A model generated the notes under the pieces. It saw only the letters and a list, made by a program, of their open reading frames with translations. It ran no database searches and was not told the origin of the DNA. 32,278 bases of DNA from Paulinella micropora (Eukaryota; Cercozoa; Imbricatea; Euglyphida). The translations under genes were made by a program, and so were the position numbers. Positions 1 through 10,769 of this stretch are shown here, in pieces (within the stretch, counting starts at the first letter, position 1; each line of letters begins with the position of its first letter). The stretch is from the NCBI GenBank assembly GCA_009731375.1, contig BJOX01000189.1:134196-166473 (forward strand), in the 5' to 3' direction.

Positions 1-197
1 TGTGTGTGTGTGTGTGTGTGTGTGTGTCTGTGTGTATGTATACGTGTGTGCGTGTGTGTGTCTGTGTGTGTATGTGTGTGTCTGTGTGTTTGTGTGTGTG
101 TGTCTGTGTGTGTGTGCCTGTGTGTGTGTGTGTGTGTGTGCATCACTGCGTGTACATGTGTGTGTGTGTGTGCACGTGTGTGTGTGTGCACGTACGC

Positions 198-263
<66 letters not shown>

Positions 264-335
264 ATGTGTTCATACATATCATGTGTGTATGTGTGTGTAT
301 GTGTGTGTGTTTATGTTTGCGTGTATGTGGGCGGT
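1..335. repeat. (TG)n microsatellite with internal (CG)n
   Basis: Nearly pure TG dinucleotides with occasional TA, TC and CA interruptions. An alternating CG core lies at about 193-211. All three plus-strand frames stay open only because the repeat lacks stops, so the Cys/Val ORFs are artefacts. Alternating purine-pyrimidine TG/CG of this length is a classical Z-DNA-prone sequence. Confidence 0.97.
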
Positions 336-600
336 TGGCTGTGTGGATGGGCAGATAGGTGGATGGGTGGATGGCCGGTTGGAACGGTACTCGTGGATGG
401 GTGGCTGGTGGGTGGATTGCCCACGGCCACGGGATAGATAGGTGGATGGGTGGATAGGTGGATGTGTGAATGTATATAGTTAGATGGGTAACGATGATGG
501 GTGAATGGATGGATGGGTGGATGGATACGGTGGATTGATGGATTGATTGATTGATTGATTAATAGATGGATAATATATTATCGATGGGTGATCACACTGC
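336..600. repeat. Degenerate GGAT/GGTG tetranucleotide repeat
   Basis: Decayed tandem GGAT and GGTG words pass into a short clean (TTGA)n tract at about 535-560. No coding signal is visible. Confidence 0.85.
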
Positions 601-603
601 CTG

Positions 604-613
604 TTATGTATTG

Positions 614-651
<38 letters not shown>

Positions 652-683
652 TGTATGTGTGTGCGTGCGTGCGTGCATGAGAG

Positions 684-716
<33 letters not shown>

Positions 717-928
717 TTTTGTGTGCAACGTGTGTGTGTGAGCTTGTATTTATATATATGTGTATGTGTGTGTGTGTGCGTGTGTGTGCGTCTGTGTGTG
801 TACATGTGTGTGTGTGTGTATGTGTGTGTGTGTGCACGTGTGTGTCTTTGTGTGTGTGTGCATTATTGTATGTGTTTATGTGTGTGTGTTTATATGTGTA
901 TATATATATTTATGTGTGTGTGTGTGCA

Positions 929-972
<44 letters not shown>

Positions 973-1043
973 TGTGTGTTTGTGTGTTTGTGTTTGTGTG
1001 TGTTTGTGTTTGTGTGAGGACTGAGTGTGTGTGTGTGTGTGTA

Positions 1044-1075
<32 letters not shown>

Positions 1076-1095
1076 CACGTGTGCAACGTGTGTGT

Positions 1096-1138
<43 letters not shown>

Positions 1139-1266
1139 CATATGTATATATGTGTGCACGTGAGTGTGCATGTACATGTGTGTGTGTGTGTGTGTGTGTT
1201 TGTGTGCTACTATATGAGTGTCTCATGTGTGTCTGTGTGTGTGTCTGTGTGTGTGTGCGTGTGTAA
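604..1266. repeat. Compound (TG)n microsatellite with (GA)n insert
   Basis: (TG)n arrays with TGTTTG and TGCACG variants, split by a (GA)n block at about 678-715. Open frames on both strands are low-complexity His/Thr or Cys/Val strings and are not genes. Confidence 0.95.
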
Positions 1267-1302
1267 TTTTATGTGCATAAATATAAAGATGTGGAATGAT
1301 AA

Positions 1303-1396
<94 letters not shown>
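1303..1396. repeat. (TA)n microsatellite
   Basis: Uninterrupted TA dinucleotides of about 90 bases. The tract is self-complementary and can extrude as a hairpin. Confidence 0.97.
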
Positions 1397-1399
<3 letters not shown>

Positions 1400-1880
1400 G
1401 CGATGCAAGCGCGATATCGCGATCGATGGGGAAAATGAAAAAGGATAGACGTATACTTAAGTTTATTTATAATATAAATTCATATACTAATTATAAAATG
1501 GCTGGTACCGGTATGTATACATATGAATTCGAATATTAAGCGCTTTTAATATCAATTTTCCATAGTGGAAATTTATAATTAATTTAATATTATTAAATTA
1601 TTTTTAAATAAATATTTAATAAATAAACTGATACTACTGGGCTAAACGACGCGGCAAACACGATGGGGCATTTTCTAGTTAAACTAAAGGCAAAGAAGAA
1701 GCAGAAGCAGAAGCCGAAGTGGTATGGTCGGGTCCTGCCAAAGTTTTTCACCAGCCTTCGATTTCCCTTGGAATTTGCCACCGATATGGCTGAGGTTGAA
1801 GGACTTTTTAAAAAAAAGCAAACTGCCCACCTGAATTTTTCCTTTTGATTGAGGCTGTTTGAAATTTTTGAATCTCTCAG
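1397..1880. other. AT-rich unique DNA, no supported gene
   Basis: Unique AT-rich sequence. A 61-codon Lys-rich plus-strand ORF (1663-1848) and an overlapping minus-strand ORF exist. Neither has a recognisable domain or composition that separates it from chance, so I do not call a gene. Confidence 0.6.
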
Positions 1881-1927
<47 letters not shown>

Positions 1928-2129
1928 ACTCTTTCTAGTCTTTCTCTCTCTCTCTCTCACTTGATCTCTCTTAAGCTTCTTCTTCTTCTTCGAATTCGTT
2001 ATTATTGAGAGAACAATTTTACTAGTTTTACAATCTTCAGGACACAGTGAACGGGGCGACGGGCACGGTTTAATTTGAATCGAAAGAATATATATAGCAC
2101 TGTTCGTGTTATAATGAGAGAGAGCAAGT

Positions 2130-2161
<32 letters not shown>

Positions 2162-2474
2162 CCTGAGTCCAAGACGTTCTCCCCTGATGACCGCGTGAGA
2201 CCTCTCGTTCCCTTTGAACGCGTGCGTGGGATATGGACTACTTCAGTGCATAACTCCTGTATGTGGCCCTAGTCACTGCCTGAGCTTGTTCTCCCAGCTT
2301 GGCCAAACTACGTGCTGTAGAAAGACTTTGCTTGGGGTTTGTTCAACGTCAGTGACGTAAAAATGCTTTTGCACCTCGCTCTGTTCGCTGTTAGAAAGAC
2401 GGACAGAAGAGGGAGAGAGAGGAAGAGGGATCCAGGAGAGAGAGAGAGAGAGAGCACTACGGGTCGCTTTAGGC
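1881..2474. repeat. (CT)n and (GA)n tracts with unique spacer
   Basis: (CT)n at about 1880-1960, a CTT run near 1978-1992, (GA)n at about 2116-2160 and a shorter (GA)n at 2437-2453. The intervening unique DNA has no identifiable coding region. Confidence 0.85.
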
Positions 2475-3005
2475 TCAATGCACTGCACTAAACAATTTTC
2501 AATGCACTGCATCAAAAAAATTTTAATGCATGCATTTGAATGTCAATGCATGTCTTTCAATGCATGCATTGAGATTTCAATGCACGTGCATTTGCATTTC
2601 AATGCAGACATTGGGGTTCTCGAATGCAGAAATGTTTTTCAATGCACCGGCCTCACAGGCCATGGGCGTTTATTAAAGTCCGGAGAGTCAACGATTTCAA
2701 TGCATGCATTGAAATGATTTTCAATGCATGCATTGAAATTTCAATGCATGAGAGATCTCAATGCATCATGCATTGAAACCTCAATGCATGCATTGAAATT
2801 TCAATGCATGATGCATGGAGATCTCAATGCATCATGCATTGAAACTTCAATGCATGCATTGAAATTTCAATGCATCATGCATTGAAATTTCAATGCATAC
2901 ATTGAATTATTTTCCATGCATGCAGTGAAATTTCAATGCACGTGTCCAATGCATGCATTGAGATTTCAATGCAAATGCATTGAAATTTCAATGCATGCAT
3001 CGAAT
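2475..3005. repeat. ATGCAT palindrome array 1
   Basis: Dense array of imperfect copies of the perfect palindrome TTCAATGCATGCATTGAA. Copies are separated by short variable linkers such as AATTTC, GATCTC or a single extra CATG. Because each unit is its own reverse complement, the array has no strand. It lies on one side of the methyltransferase relic at about 3.5-4.35 kb, and array 2 lies on the other. Confidence 0.93.
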
Positions 3006-3493
3006 TAACACTTTAATGCCGGCAGTATGCCGGCAGAATTCAAAGTAAATTACTTCATCACTAGCATACAGATTTCTTTAATGTTACCATTCTGATTTTT
3101 GAAAGGCTATCATTTGCTTTTTGATTATTATTATTATTATTTCTTATTCTTGTTTGGAAATCAAATGCAACACCAAAACTCCAATCACTCCCAATCCCTC
3201 ACCTTCTCGCTAGGCCTTCTACTTCGTTTTCCAATTCTTTCTTCTGGCTGTCCTTTTGGTATCTCTTCATAATACCACTTTTCTCTTTCATTTTTTTTCT
3301 TACTTTGCTCTTTACTAACTATGTTATGTGCTTGACTTTTGCTGCCCCTTTTGCTTCCAATCTTTCTTGACCTTTTCCTTTGGTACTTTGCGCTGGCATC
3401 ATTGCGCACCTGATGAAGTCATCTACATACTCACTTGTCATTCTGAGGCGGTGCAACTTCCCAAAATCTGTTGTTTCTGAATAAACTAATCTA
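3006..3493. other. Unique DNA between array 1 and methyltransferase relic
   Basis: Contains an (ATT)n scrap near 3126-3141. A minus-strand ORF (3185-3409) encodes a very basic Lys/Arg/Glu-rich peptide lying just downstream, in the relic's sense, of the methyltransferase pieces. It could be a decayed C-terminal basic tail or chance. A CAG/GTGCGC donor-like junction sits at about 3405-3412 on the minus strand, but I see no convincing exon pair. Confidence 0.35.
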
Positions 3494-4352
3494 CTAACTA
3501 TCCCTGATTTTCTGCTTGCCTCTGTCCTGGGCTCTACCCTTCAAAGAATTACGGTTTCCAGTCGGCCAGTAGCCTAACTGTTTAACCCCTATCACAAGCT
3601 CGTTCTCTCCAAGAAATTCACCTGCTACACCAGTAACTGTGTTCGTGACCTTGCAGTCATCCATGATATGCAGTTCCAGCGGGGGGTGCACGTCAACCAC
3701 TGCATTGATGAAGTGGAACTGGTACTAACACAGCAAATATTTCAGCAACATGGATTGCGGCACGGATGGCACCTATCGCTGCCAACAAACAAAGTAAATC
3801 TTTCTGACCCTGAGGTGCAAGATATGGAAAGCCCTGGCCTGTGTCCGTACATAATGAAACCCGCTCTCTTTATGCATTCAAAAGTCCGCCTATGTCCCTG
3901 CGGGCGCCTACACTCATCTGTAATGCAAACATTCCTGACTTGGGTATTATTGCGTATGTATTCTAGAACAACTACTTTCTCGCTAGCTGTCCACTCTGTC
4001 CAGACCAAGTAGATTGTGACCAATCCGTGCTAACGATAAAGTTGGAAATACAATCGCAGCCTGGAAAGGTCCTGCACTTGCGTGTACCATGGAATGTGAT
4101 GATCTGATTGTGTCTACAAGTCTCGATACAGACTAGTAGCCCTTGTTTGCGTGCATTTTGGATCCGCAGATACCACTGTTCTCTAAAATCGCTTTGCTCT
4201 AGTCCCGCCACTTTGTAAACCAACACACTATGGCTGGTACTAAAACACCCTTTGCCACAACCTATGTCCAAAAACATGTTTTTCTTTCTATCAGCAAGTG
4301 GCACACTATCCAACTCAGCCAGCACCCCCTGGAGAATCAAAGTTCTCTCCAC
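3494..4352 (-). pseudogene. Decayed class I SAM-dependent methyltransferase
   Basis: Three minus-strand reading-frame fragments follow one another: 4352-3972, 4023-3742 and 3700-3494. The first contains FLDIGCGKG, a textbook SAM-binding motif I (hydrophobic strand, then D-x-G-x-G-x-G), followed at the expected distance by an acidic residue in VAGLEQ. Where the first two fragments overlap (about 4010-4030), the reading moves from the frame ending NFIVSTDW to the frame reading VTIYLVWTEWTASEK. That second frame resembles the strand-4/5 part of a Rossmann methyltransferase. A further shift, with stops, occurs near 3700-3750. There is no full-length frame, so I call a relic. The substrate is not deducible; the glycine-rich motif is general to class I enzymes. 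Palindrome arrays 1 and 2 bracket it. An intron could explain one shift but not all of the in-frame stops. Confidence 0.55.
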
Positions 4353-4425
4353 TCCTCGCGGAAACTTGAATTTTATTTATACTATGTCTAAAAGCTCCTA
4401 TCACAGCTGCAAACTCTTTTGTCGT

Positions 4426-4426
<1 letters not shown>

Positions 4427-4457
<31 letters not shown>

Positions 4458-4717
4458 AGATTTCAATGTTTGCATTGAAATTTCAATGCAGCGAGCATTG
4501 ACATTTCAATGCTTGCATTGAAATCACTTTTAAGATTTCAATGCATGCATTGAAATTTCAATGCTCGCTGCATTGAAATTTCAATCATGCATTGAAAGCT
4601 TGAAAGTGATTTCAATGCATGCATTGAAATTTCAATGCTCACTGCATTGAAATTTCAATGCTCACTGCATTAGAATTTCAATGCTCACTGCATTAGAATT
4701 TCAATGCAAGCATTGAA

Positions 4718-4763
<46 letters not shown>

Positions 4764-4775
4764 GAGAGAGAGACG
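4427..4775. repeat. (CT)n, ATGCAT palindrome array 2, (GA)n
   Basis: A (CT)n tract (about 4430-4457) leads into palindrome array 2 (about 4459-4720). Here units alternate between TTCAATGCATGCATTGAA and a variant with GCTCGCTGC or GCTCACTGC at the centre. The array is closed by (GA)n (about 4722-4775). CT on one side and GA on the other makes the whole block roughly inverted about its middle. Confidence 0.9.
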
Positions 4776-5053
4776 CAAGCAACGAAATTCGACTATAGGA
4801 ATTCGACGAGAATTTTTTATTAAGGAGACCTCATTAGGTTTCCTTCCTCGTCGAACTCTTAGTAACGCAGCGGAGGGAGAAAGATCTACTGTTTTTTTTT
4901 TAAATTTTGACATGCTCCCCGAGGGTGCTCGCAACTTCCGACACGAGAATTCAATAGAGCTCATCGAGACGCGTGAAATTAAAAAAAAAAAAATCGAAAA
5001 AGAGCAGAGTTTACACCCGCAAGGAATTTTTGAAATTTTTTTACCAGTCAGTG

Positions 5054-5057
<4 letters not shown>
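4776..5057. other. Unique DNA, no supported gene
   Basis: Single-copy-looking sequence with A and T homopolymer runs (about 4892-4901 and 4981-4992). ORFs here run into flanking GA repeat and are not credible. Confidence 0.6.
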
Positions 5058-5104
<47 letters not shown>

Positions 5105-5105
5105 T

Positions 5106-5149
<44 letters not shown>

Positions 5150-5196
5150 TAGATATAGATAGAGATAGGGAGAAAGAAAGAAAGAAAGAAAGACAG

Positions 5197-5270
<74 letters not shown>
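5058..5270. repeat. (GA)n / (GATA)n / (GAAA)n compound microsatellite
   Basis: (GA)n blocks alternate with GATA and GAAA tetranucleotide segments (about 5147-5240). All reading frames through it are low-complexity. Confidence 0.97.
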
Positions 5271-5271
<1 letters not shown>

Positions 5272-5728
5272 GGGGAGGGAGAGACAGTTGGCGCTTTGAA
5301 CCTGGTTTTCCATGGCATTGACAACAAGTACAGAAGTCATGTCCTAACAAGTGCAGAGGATTCAAGTCCTACGAAGACCTAATTAAATACATATAAGCAA
5401 TGCAGGCCAAGACGGTTGTCAATTGCATGAGGTCATCAGCTGCAAAGTACTACAAAGTGCATCGACAACAGGTAAGAGAATTTTGACACCAAGAGACAAG
5501 ATACTACACTTACTCTCTCTTGTAACGGTTTTTGCTTGACACTATCTTCGGCGCCAAAGGAACGCAGGATTTTTGCTGAAAATTGTTTGACGGGGGGCAC
5601 GAAACACCACAAAGCAAACAACAATTACCACAAAGCAAACAGCAATCACGACGGATAAGGGGAACTTCGTGCTTGTAGTGGCGACTGCAAGACTGTTGAT
5701 CATGCACGAAAGTGACACTGGCTTTTTG
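5271..5728. other. Unique DNA with a 21-bp tandem duplication
   Basis: Mostly unique sequence. A 21-bp unit starting ACCACAAAGCAAAC is duplicated in tandem at 5606-5626 and 5627-5647. A minus-strand ORF (5818-5510) reads the duplication as a doubled CCLLCG motif. Nothing else supports a gene. Confidence 0.55.
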
Positions 5729-5996
5729 GAAGTCACAGGTGTCCGGCTCATCATGAATCAGAAATAGGAAGTTATAAGTGTCAGGCTCAACACTGCATTG
5801 AAATTTCAGTGCATGCATTGAAATAGGTAATTCAATGCATGCATTGATAACTGCATTGAAATTTCAATGCATACATTGAAATAGGTAATTCAATGCATGC
5901 ATTGATAAACAACATATTTTCGGAAATCATAAGTGTTCGGCTCATCAGACTTTTCGGAAGTCACAAGTGTCCGGCTCATCAAAAATCAGAAATAGT
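5729..5996. repeat. Four copies of a ~30-bp repeat around a palindrome mini-array
   Basis: Copies of the word GGAAGTCACAAGTGTCCGGC followed by TCATCA occur at about 5735-5755, 5771-5790 (degenerate), 5920-5945 and 5956-5981. Two of the copies continue into AATCAGAAATAG. Between the second and third copies lies a perfect-length 58-bp tandem duplication (5792-5849 and 5850-5907) built from ATGCAT palindrome units. Confidence 0.85.
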
Positions 5997-6039
5997 TCGT
6001 TTGGTCGTTTGGTCTTGTTTGTTTATTTGTTTCATTACT

Positions 6040-6750
<711 letters not shown>

Positions 6751-6905
6751 ATTTCCACGCATGCATCGAAGTCACTGCGAAATCTTCAATGCATGCATTG
6801 AAATTCCAATGCATGCTGCATTGAGATTTCAATGCATGCATTGAAATTTCAATGCATTGTGCATTGAAATTTCAATGCATTCTGCATGGAAATGTCCGTG
6901 CACTC
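6751..6905. repeat. ATGCAT palindrome array 3
   Basis: Short array of the same family as 2475-3005, degenerating at both ends (for example GCATTCTGCATGGAAATGTCC). It precedes the ORF pair at 6979-7939, which array 4 follows. Confidence 0.88.
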
Positions 6906-7084
6906 TGTACTGAAACCTTTGCTGTTATACTGTGCAGGTGTTAAGTTCCGCGGCGCTTTGAGTGGTTTAGCAGATTAAGTGCAAGCTTTCGATTTGAAAC
7001 ACCAAGGAGGAGAATTTAAGAAGCAAGTGCACAATCTGGTTCACTCGGAACATTTTCATGAACCGTTAGAGAAATGCGGCACCA

Positions 7085-7675
7085 ATGTGGACCTTGCCCA
7101 GCTTGCGACAGGCAAATCTTGACGTCAAGGATAAGCTGATCATGCCATGCTTCCGTTCCGGCAAGAAGAACCTCAGCTACGCATGCAACGTCGCACTAAA
7201 AGACGTGGCTAACAACCTGATTTTCAGCCGACTGCTCTTGCCGAAACCAAGGCATTTCGTGGATCTGCAGGAGTTTATGGACAGCTGCTGGAGGCAGCTA
7301 CCGGGTTGGCAAGGGTTGGGTCAGCGTCCAGTACTGACCGCAACAAACATCAAACTAGCAAAGTTTATGAGGTGCAAGGGATTCCTGATGAGGTCAACCA
7401 GGGGTGAGCGCTTTGCGGGTGGCTGCTGCTTTCTCGATGTTAAGAATATCAAGCAGACGTTCTCTCGCCGCTGCTGGAGAGTTACAGTGGCAGGCAGGTA
7501 CGCAGCTGCAGTGCACTGGTATGTTCACGTTGCGTATAATGGGTACGCGTGTGATTTGGCGAGAGTGGAACTTTTTCGCGCAAGAAAGCAAAATGATCAC
7601 TTGTGGGTGGGCGATATATTGCCTGCCCAACCATCCCTGACTTTTGTTCCTGTCAGCTTTCTTGACTTTCCTTAA
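7085..7675 (+). CDS. Unidentified 196-aa ORF, possibly a gene relic
   Basis: Open frame of 196 codons with mixed composition rich in Trp, Arg, Cys and aromatic residues, unlike the repeat ORFs nearby. I recognise no domain. The C-terminal third (Trp-Tyr-Val-His-Val, Asp-Leu-Ala-Arg-Val-Glu-Leu-Phe, ending FVPVSFLDFP) has an all-beta look. It weakly resembles the C-terminal tails of some CACTA/KDZ-type transposon proteins; that is a guess. A second frame just upstream (6979-7130, ending at a TGA within this ORF) also looks protein-like, with alternating His/Glu/Lys segments. The true product may therefore enter from that frame through a frameshift or intron, and the ATG at 7085 may not be the real start. 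It lies between palindrome arrays 3 and 4, the same arrangement as the methyltransferase relics. Confidence 0.35.
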   Translation: MWTLPSLRQANLDVKDKLIMPCFRSGKKNLSYACNVALKDVANNLIFSRLLLPKPRHFVDLQEFMDSCWRQLPGWQGLGQRPVLTATNIKLAKFMRCKGFLMRSTRGERFAGGCCFLDVKNIKQTFSRRCWRVTVAGRYAAAVHWYVHVAYNGYACDLARVELFRARKQNDHLWVGDILPAQPSLTFVPVSFLDFP

Positions 7676-7723
7676 GCTTGCATCGTTGCTCCGGTTCCAA
7701 ACACGCACACTCGATTCTATTTC

Positions 7724-7939
7724 ATGGCATTAGATATCAGTGACTATCTGCCACAGGAATTGAAAGAAGAAATCGATCGTCGTGAAGGAGAAGAAGATGA
7801 TGAACAGAAAGAAGGCGTCGCAGAGGAAGAGGAAGTTCAAGAAATAGATGAAGAAGATGATGTTGAAGAAGAAGAAGAGGAAGAAGACATGTATGATGAG
7901 CGAAGTGAAGAAAAGGAAGAAGGTGGAAGAAATGTATGA
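7724..7939 (+). CDS. Small acidic (Glu/Asp-rich) ORF
   Basis: 71 codons starting MALDISDYLPQELKEEIDRR, followed by a long Glu/Asp run to a TGA. The first 20 residues are ordinary mixed sequence with an amphipathic pattern. The rest is low-complexity acidic and comes from GAA/GAT-rich DNA, so part of it could be repeat-derived. It begins 46 bases after the stop of the 7085-7675 ORF on the same strand and could be a downstream exon or a separate small protein. Acidic tails are common in chromatin-associated proteins but prove nothing here. Confidence 0.35.
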   Translation: MALDISDYLPQELKEEIDRREGEEDDEQKEGVAEEEEVQEIDEEDDVEEEEEEEDMYDERSEEKEEGGRNV

Positions 7940-8054
7940 TGATAGAAATGAAGACGGAATGGAGCCATGAGCAAAAAATTTAAAAAGTTAATTTACTTAC
8001 TCGTTAAACGTGTTATTTACTTACTAGTTAAAGGCGTTCTTGGTATTAAAATGA

Positions 8055-8672
8055 TTACACGCATTGATATTACTGTTTATCAATGCATACACTGAATTAC
8101 CCATTTCAATGCATGCATTGAAAATCAATGTATGCATTGAAAGTTAATGTATGCATTGAAAAGACACATTTCAATGCATGCGTTGAAATTTTAATGCATG
8201 CATTAAAAATCAATGCATGAAGTGAAATACACATTTCTGTGCTGCATTGACATTTTAATGCATGCATTGAAAATCAATGCATGCATTGATCTGTGCTGCA
8301 TTGACATTTTAATGCATGCATTGAAATTCAATGCATGCATTGAAATGCATGCATTGAAACACACATTTCTGTGCTGCATTGACGTTTCAATGCAGTGCAT
8401 TGAAATTCAATGCATGCATTGAAACACACATGTCTGTGCTGCATTGACATTTCAATGCATGCATTGAAGATCAATGCATGCATTGATCGGTGCTGCATTG
8501 AAATTTTAATGCATGCATTGAAAATCAATGCATGCCATTGAAGCACACACTTCACATATTAATGCATGCATTAAAACGTCAATGTGTTTCAATGCATCAT
8601 GCATTGAAATTTAAATGCATAATTGAAATTTCAATGCACTGCATTGAAATTTCAATGCACTGCATTGACATC
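8055..8672. repeat. ATGCAT palindrome array 4
   Basis: The longest array of the family, with about 620 bases of TTCAATGCATGCATTGAA-type units. It includes a higher-order period in which CACACATTTCTGTGCTGCAT recurs between palindromes (about 8230, 8361 and 8425). All ORFs through it read Met-His-Ala-Leu-Lys and its reverse and are artefacts. Confidence 0.93.
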
Positions 8673-8682
8673 CTGACCCGTA

Positions 8683-8683
8683 G

Positions 8684-8763
<80 letters not shown>

Positions 8764-8764
8764 A

Positions 8765-8816
<52 letters not shown>

Positions 8817-8907
8817 TGAGAGAGAGAGAGAGAGAAAGAGTCTGAGAGAGAGAGAGAATAGTAGTAGTAGTAGTAGTAGTAATAGTAGTTTTTATTTTGG
8901 CATTAGC

Positions 8908-8947
<40 letters not shown>

Positions 8948-9004
8948 AGTAGTAGTAAGTAGTAGTAGTAATAGTAGTAGTAAGTAGTAGTAAGTAGTAG
9001 TAAC

Positions 9005-9048
<44 letters not shown>

Positions 9049-9057
9049 AGTAGTAGT

Positions 9058-9093
<36 letters not shown>

Positions 9094-9100
9094 CAGTAGT
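8683..9100. repeat. (GA)n then (TAG)n microsatellites
   Basis: (GA)n blocks at 8684-8858 are followed by (TAG)n with periodic TAAG slips at about 8859-9096. Confidence 0.96.
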
Positions 9101-9247
9101 AGCACGCACGCACACACACAGCAACTTGCACACGCACACACACAATCACACCTGTCGTTGGTGATGTTGTCCTCCTCCTCCTCGGCTTCTGGTTCTTGCT
9201 CGGCTTCTGATTTTTCCCCGGCTTCTGACTCTTCCTCGTCGTCTTCC

Positions 9248-9284
<37 letters not shown>

Positions 9285-9405
9285 GCGGGGGTATGGTTGG
9301 GGTATGAGGTCGCAAAGTTGCATGCATTCATATTTGGGGTATGGGAAAGGTATGAGGCCGCGCCGACTCTTGCTCTGGTTCTGACAGTTCCAGTACTCGC
9401 TCTGA

Positions 9406-9452
<47 letters not shown>
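9101..9452. repeat. CA, CT tracts and imperfect GGCTTCTG repeat
   Basis: Short CA runs lead to a CCT run, then an imperfect ~18-bp repeat based on GGCTTCTG(A/G)TTCTTC (about 9183-9235). On the minus strand this reads as acidic Glu-Ala-Glu text. (CT)n tracts at about 9252-9280 and 9410-9452 run into a 10-N gap (9453-9462). Confidence 0.8.
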
Positions 9453-9462
9453 NNNNNNNNNN

Positions 9463-9732
9463 CAGACACCAGATTGTTATGGGTGGGGTTTCGAGGCAGC
9501 TCTAGCAACCGCGCTTGGTGTATGCACTTGCACATTCGGTGACGTCTTGCAAGAGGTTGCTGGGACTGCGGAATAACCTCGGCTTAGTGCAGGCTTGCCC
9601 TCAGGAGCTCCATCGGTGGCCCCGATCATCAGGCGAGAGACTGACACGGGGGGTTGGAGGACCTCGAACAAGGGTATTGGAGGCTTATGTCCGTTGAGGA
9701 TATGCCATTAGCTGCATCAGTACGCCTCATAT

Positions 9733-9735
<3 letters not shown>
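9463..9735. other. Unique DNA, no supported gene
   Basis: GC-richer than its surroundings with three short ORFs in competing frames and no recognisable domain. Confidence 0.5.
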
Positions 9736-9806
<71 letters not shown>

Positions 9807-9992
9807 TATTACTATTATTATTATTATTATTGTTATTATTATTGATAAACAAGAAGAAAAACAAGAAGAAAAGCAAGAAGAAGAACAAGAAGAAGAACAA
9901 GAAGAAGAACAAGAAGAAGAACAAGAAGAAGAAGAAGAAGAAGAAGAAGAAGAAGAAGAAGAAGAAGAAGAAGAAGAAGAAGAAGAAGAAGA
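9736..9992. repeat. (ATT)n then (AAG/AAC)n microsatellite
   Basis: (ATT)n at about 9736-9842 changes into an AAG array with regular AAC substitutions (9848-9920) that ends as pure (AAG)n. Confidence 0.96.
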
Positions 9993-10041
9993 ACCTGTCC
10001 TATCCCTTCGTGAATAAAATCAATATACATATTGAAAAAGT

Positions 10042-10291
10042 ACAATATTAAAATTAAAATCATGCAATATAAATAATGCAGTTTTACAATATAAATTGTA
10101 GTTTTTTAATATAAACATTGCAAATAAGCAATATAATTATTGCAATATTAATATTGCTTTTTGCAATATTAATATTGCATACATTTCAATATTAATATTG
10201 CATAATATTGCTTTTTGGCAGTATTAATATTGCATACATTTCAATATTATTATTGCTTTTTTGCAATGTTAATATTGCATCGATTTCAATA
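10042..10291. repeat. AATATT palindrome array, outer left
   Basis: Repeated copies of the palindrome GCAATATTAATATTGC joined by short linkers such as ATACATTTC and TTTTT. It forms the outer flank of the methyltransferase cassette. Confidence 0.85.
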
Positions 10292-10308
10292 TTAATATTG
10301 CTTTTTGC

Positions 10309-10415
10309 GATTTTACATGTCAGTCCGAAACGATTGGAAACATAACAAACATTTCCCGGGAAGAAATTTTTGTTATATTTCCAATTGTTTCAGACGGGCC
10401 CTCACATCAGTTGTT
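10309..10415 (+). repeat. Left terminal inverted repeat with 65-bp hairpin
   Basis: Bases 10327-10391 form a near-perfect palindrome. The arm GAAACGATTGGAAACATAAC pairs with GTTATATTTCCAATTGTTTC, with the centre at the CCCGGG (10356-10361) offset by about three bases. It matches 12590-12685 in inverted orientation. Confidence 0.85.
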
Positions 10416-10600
10416 ATATAATTATTGCAATATTAATATTGCTCTTTTGCAATATTAATATTGCATACATTTCAATATTAATATTTCTTAATATTGTTTT
10501 TTTTTGCAATATTATTATTGCATGCACTTCAGTATTAATATTGCTTGTTAGCAATATTAATATTACATCAATTTCATATTTTCCGGAACTGACGTCGTCA
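10416..10600. repeat. AATATT palindrome array, inner left
   Basis: GCAATATTAATATTGC units spaced by ATACATTTC, CTTTT or GCACTTC linkers, as in the outer array. Confidence 0.85.
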
Positions 10601-10769
10601 AACACACTACAAGTACCGGTGCAAACGAGAAGGAAAGTCTTGAAACGGTCCGGAGGAACGAAAACGTTCAGCCAAAATTAAAACAATGAAACAAAACGAT
10701 CAATTTAATGAAAAACGTACTTTCGAAAAATATGGCATATTTCGAAAACAGTGCCCGAATCCAGGTGCA

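Noticed and set aside
480-1408. Many short ORFs through TG, GA and TA repeats
   Set aside because: Pure repeat translations in all frames with no start context or domain.
9601-9735. Possible retrotransposon C-terminus or LTR edge in the unique DNA
   Set aside because: No RT, RNase H or LTR features could be identified and no second copy is in the window.
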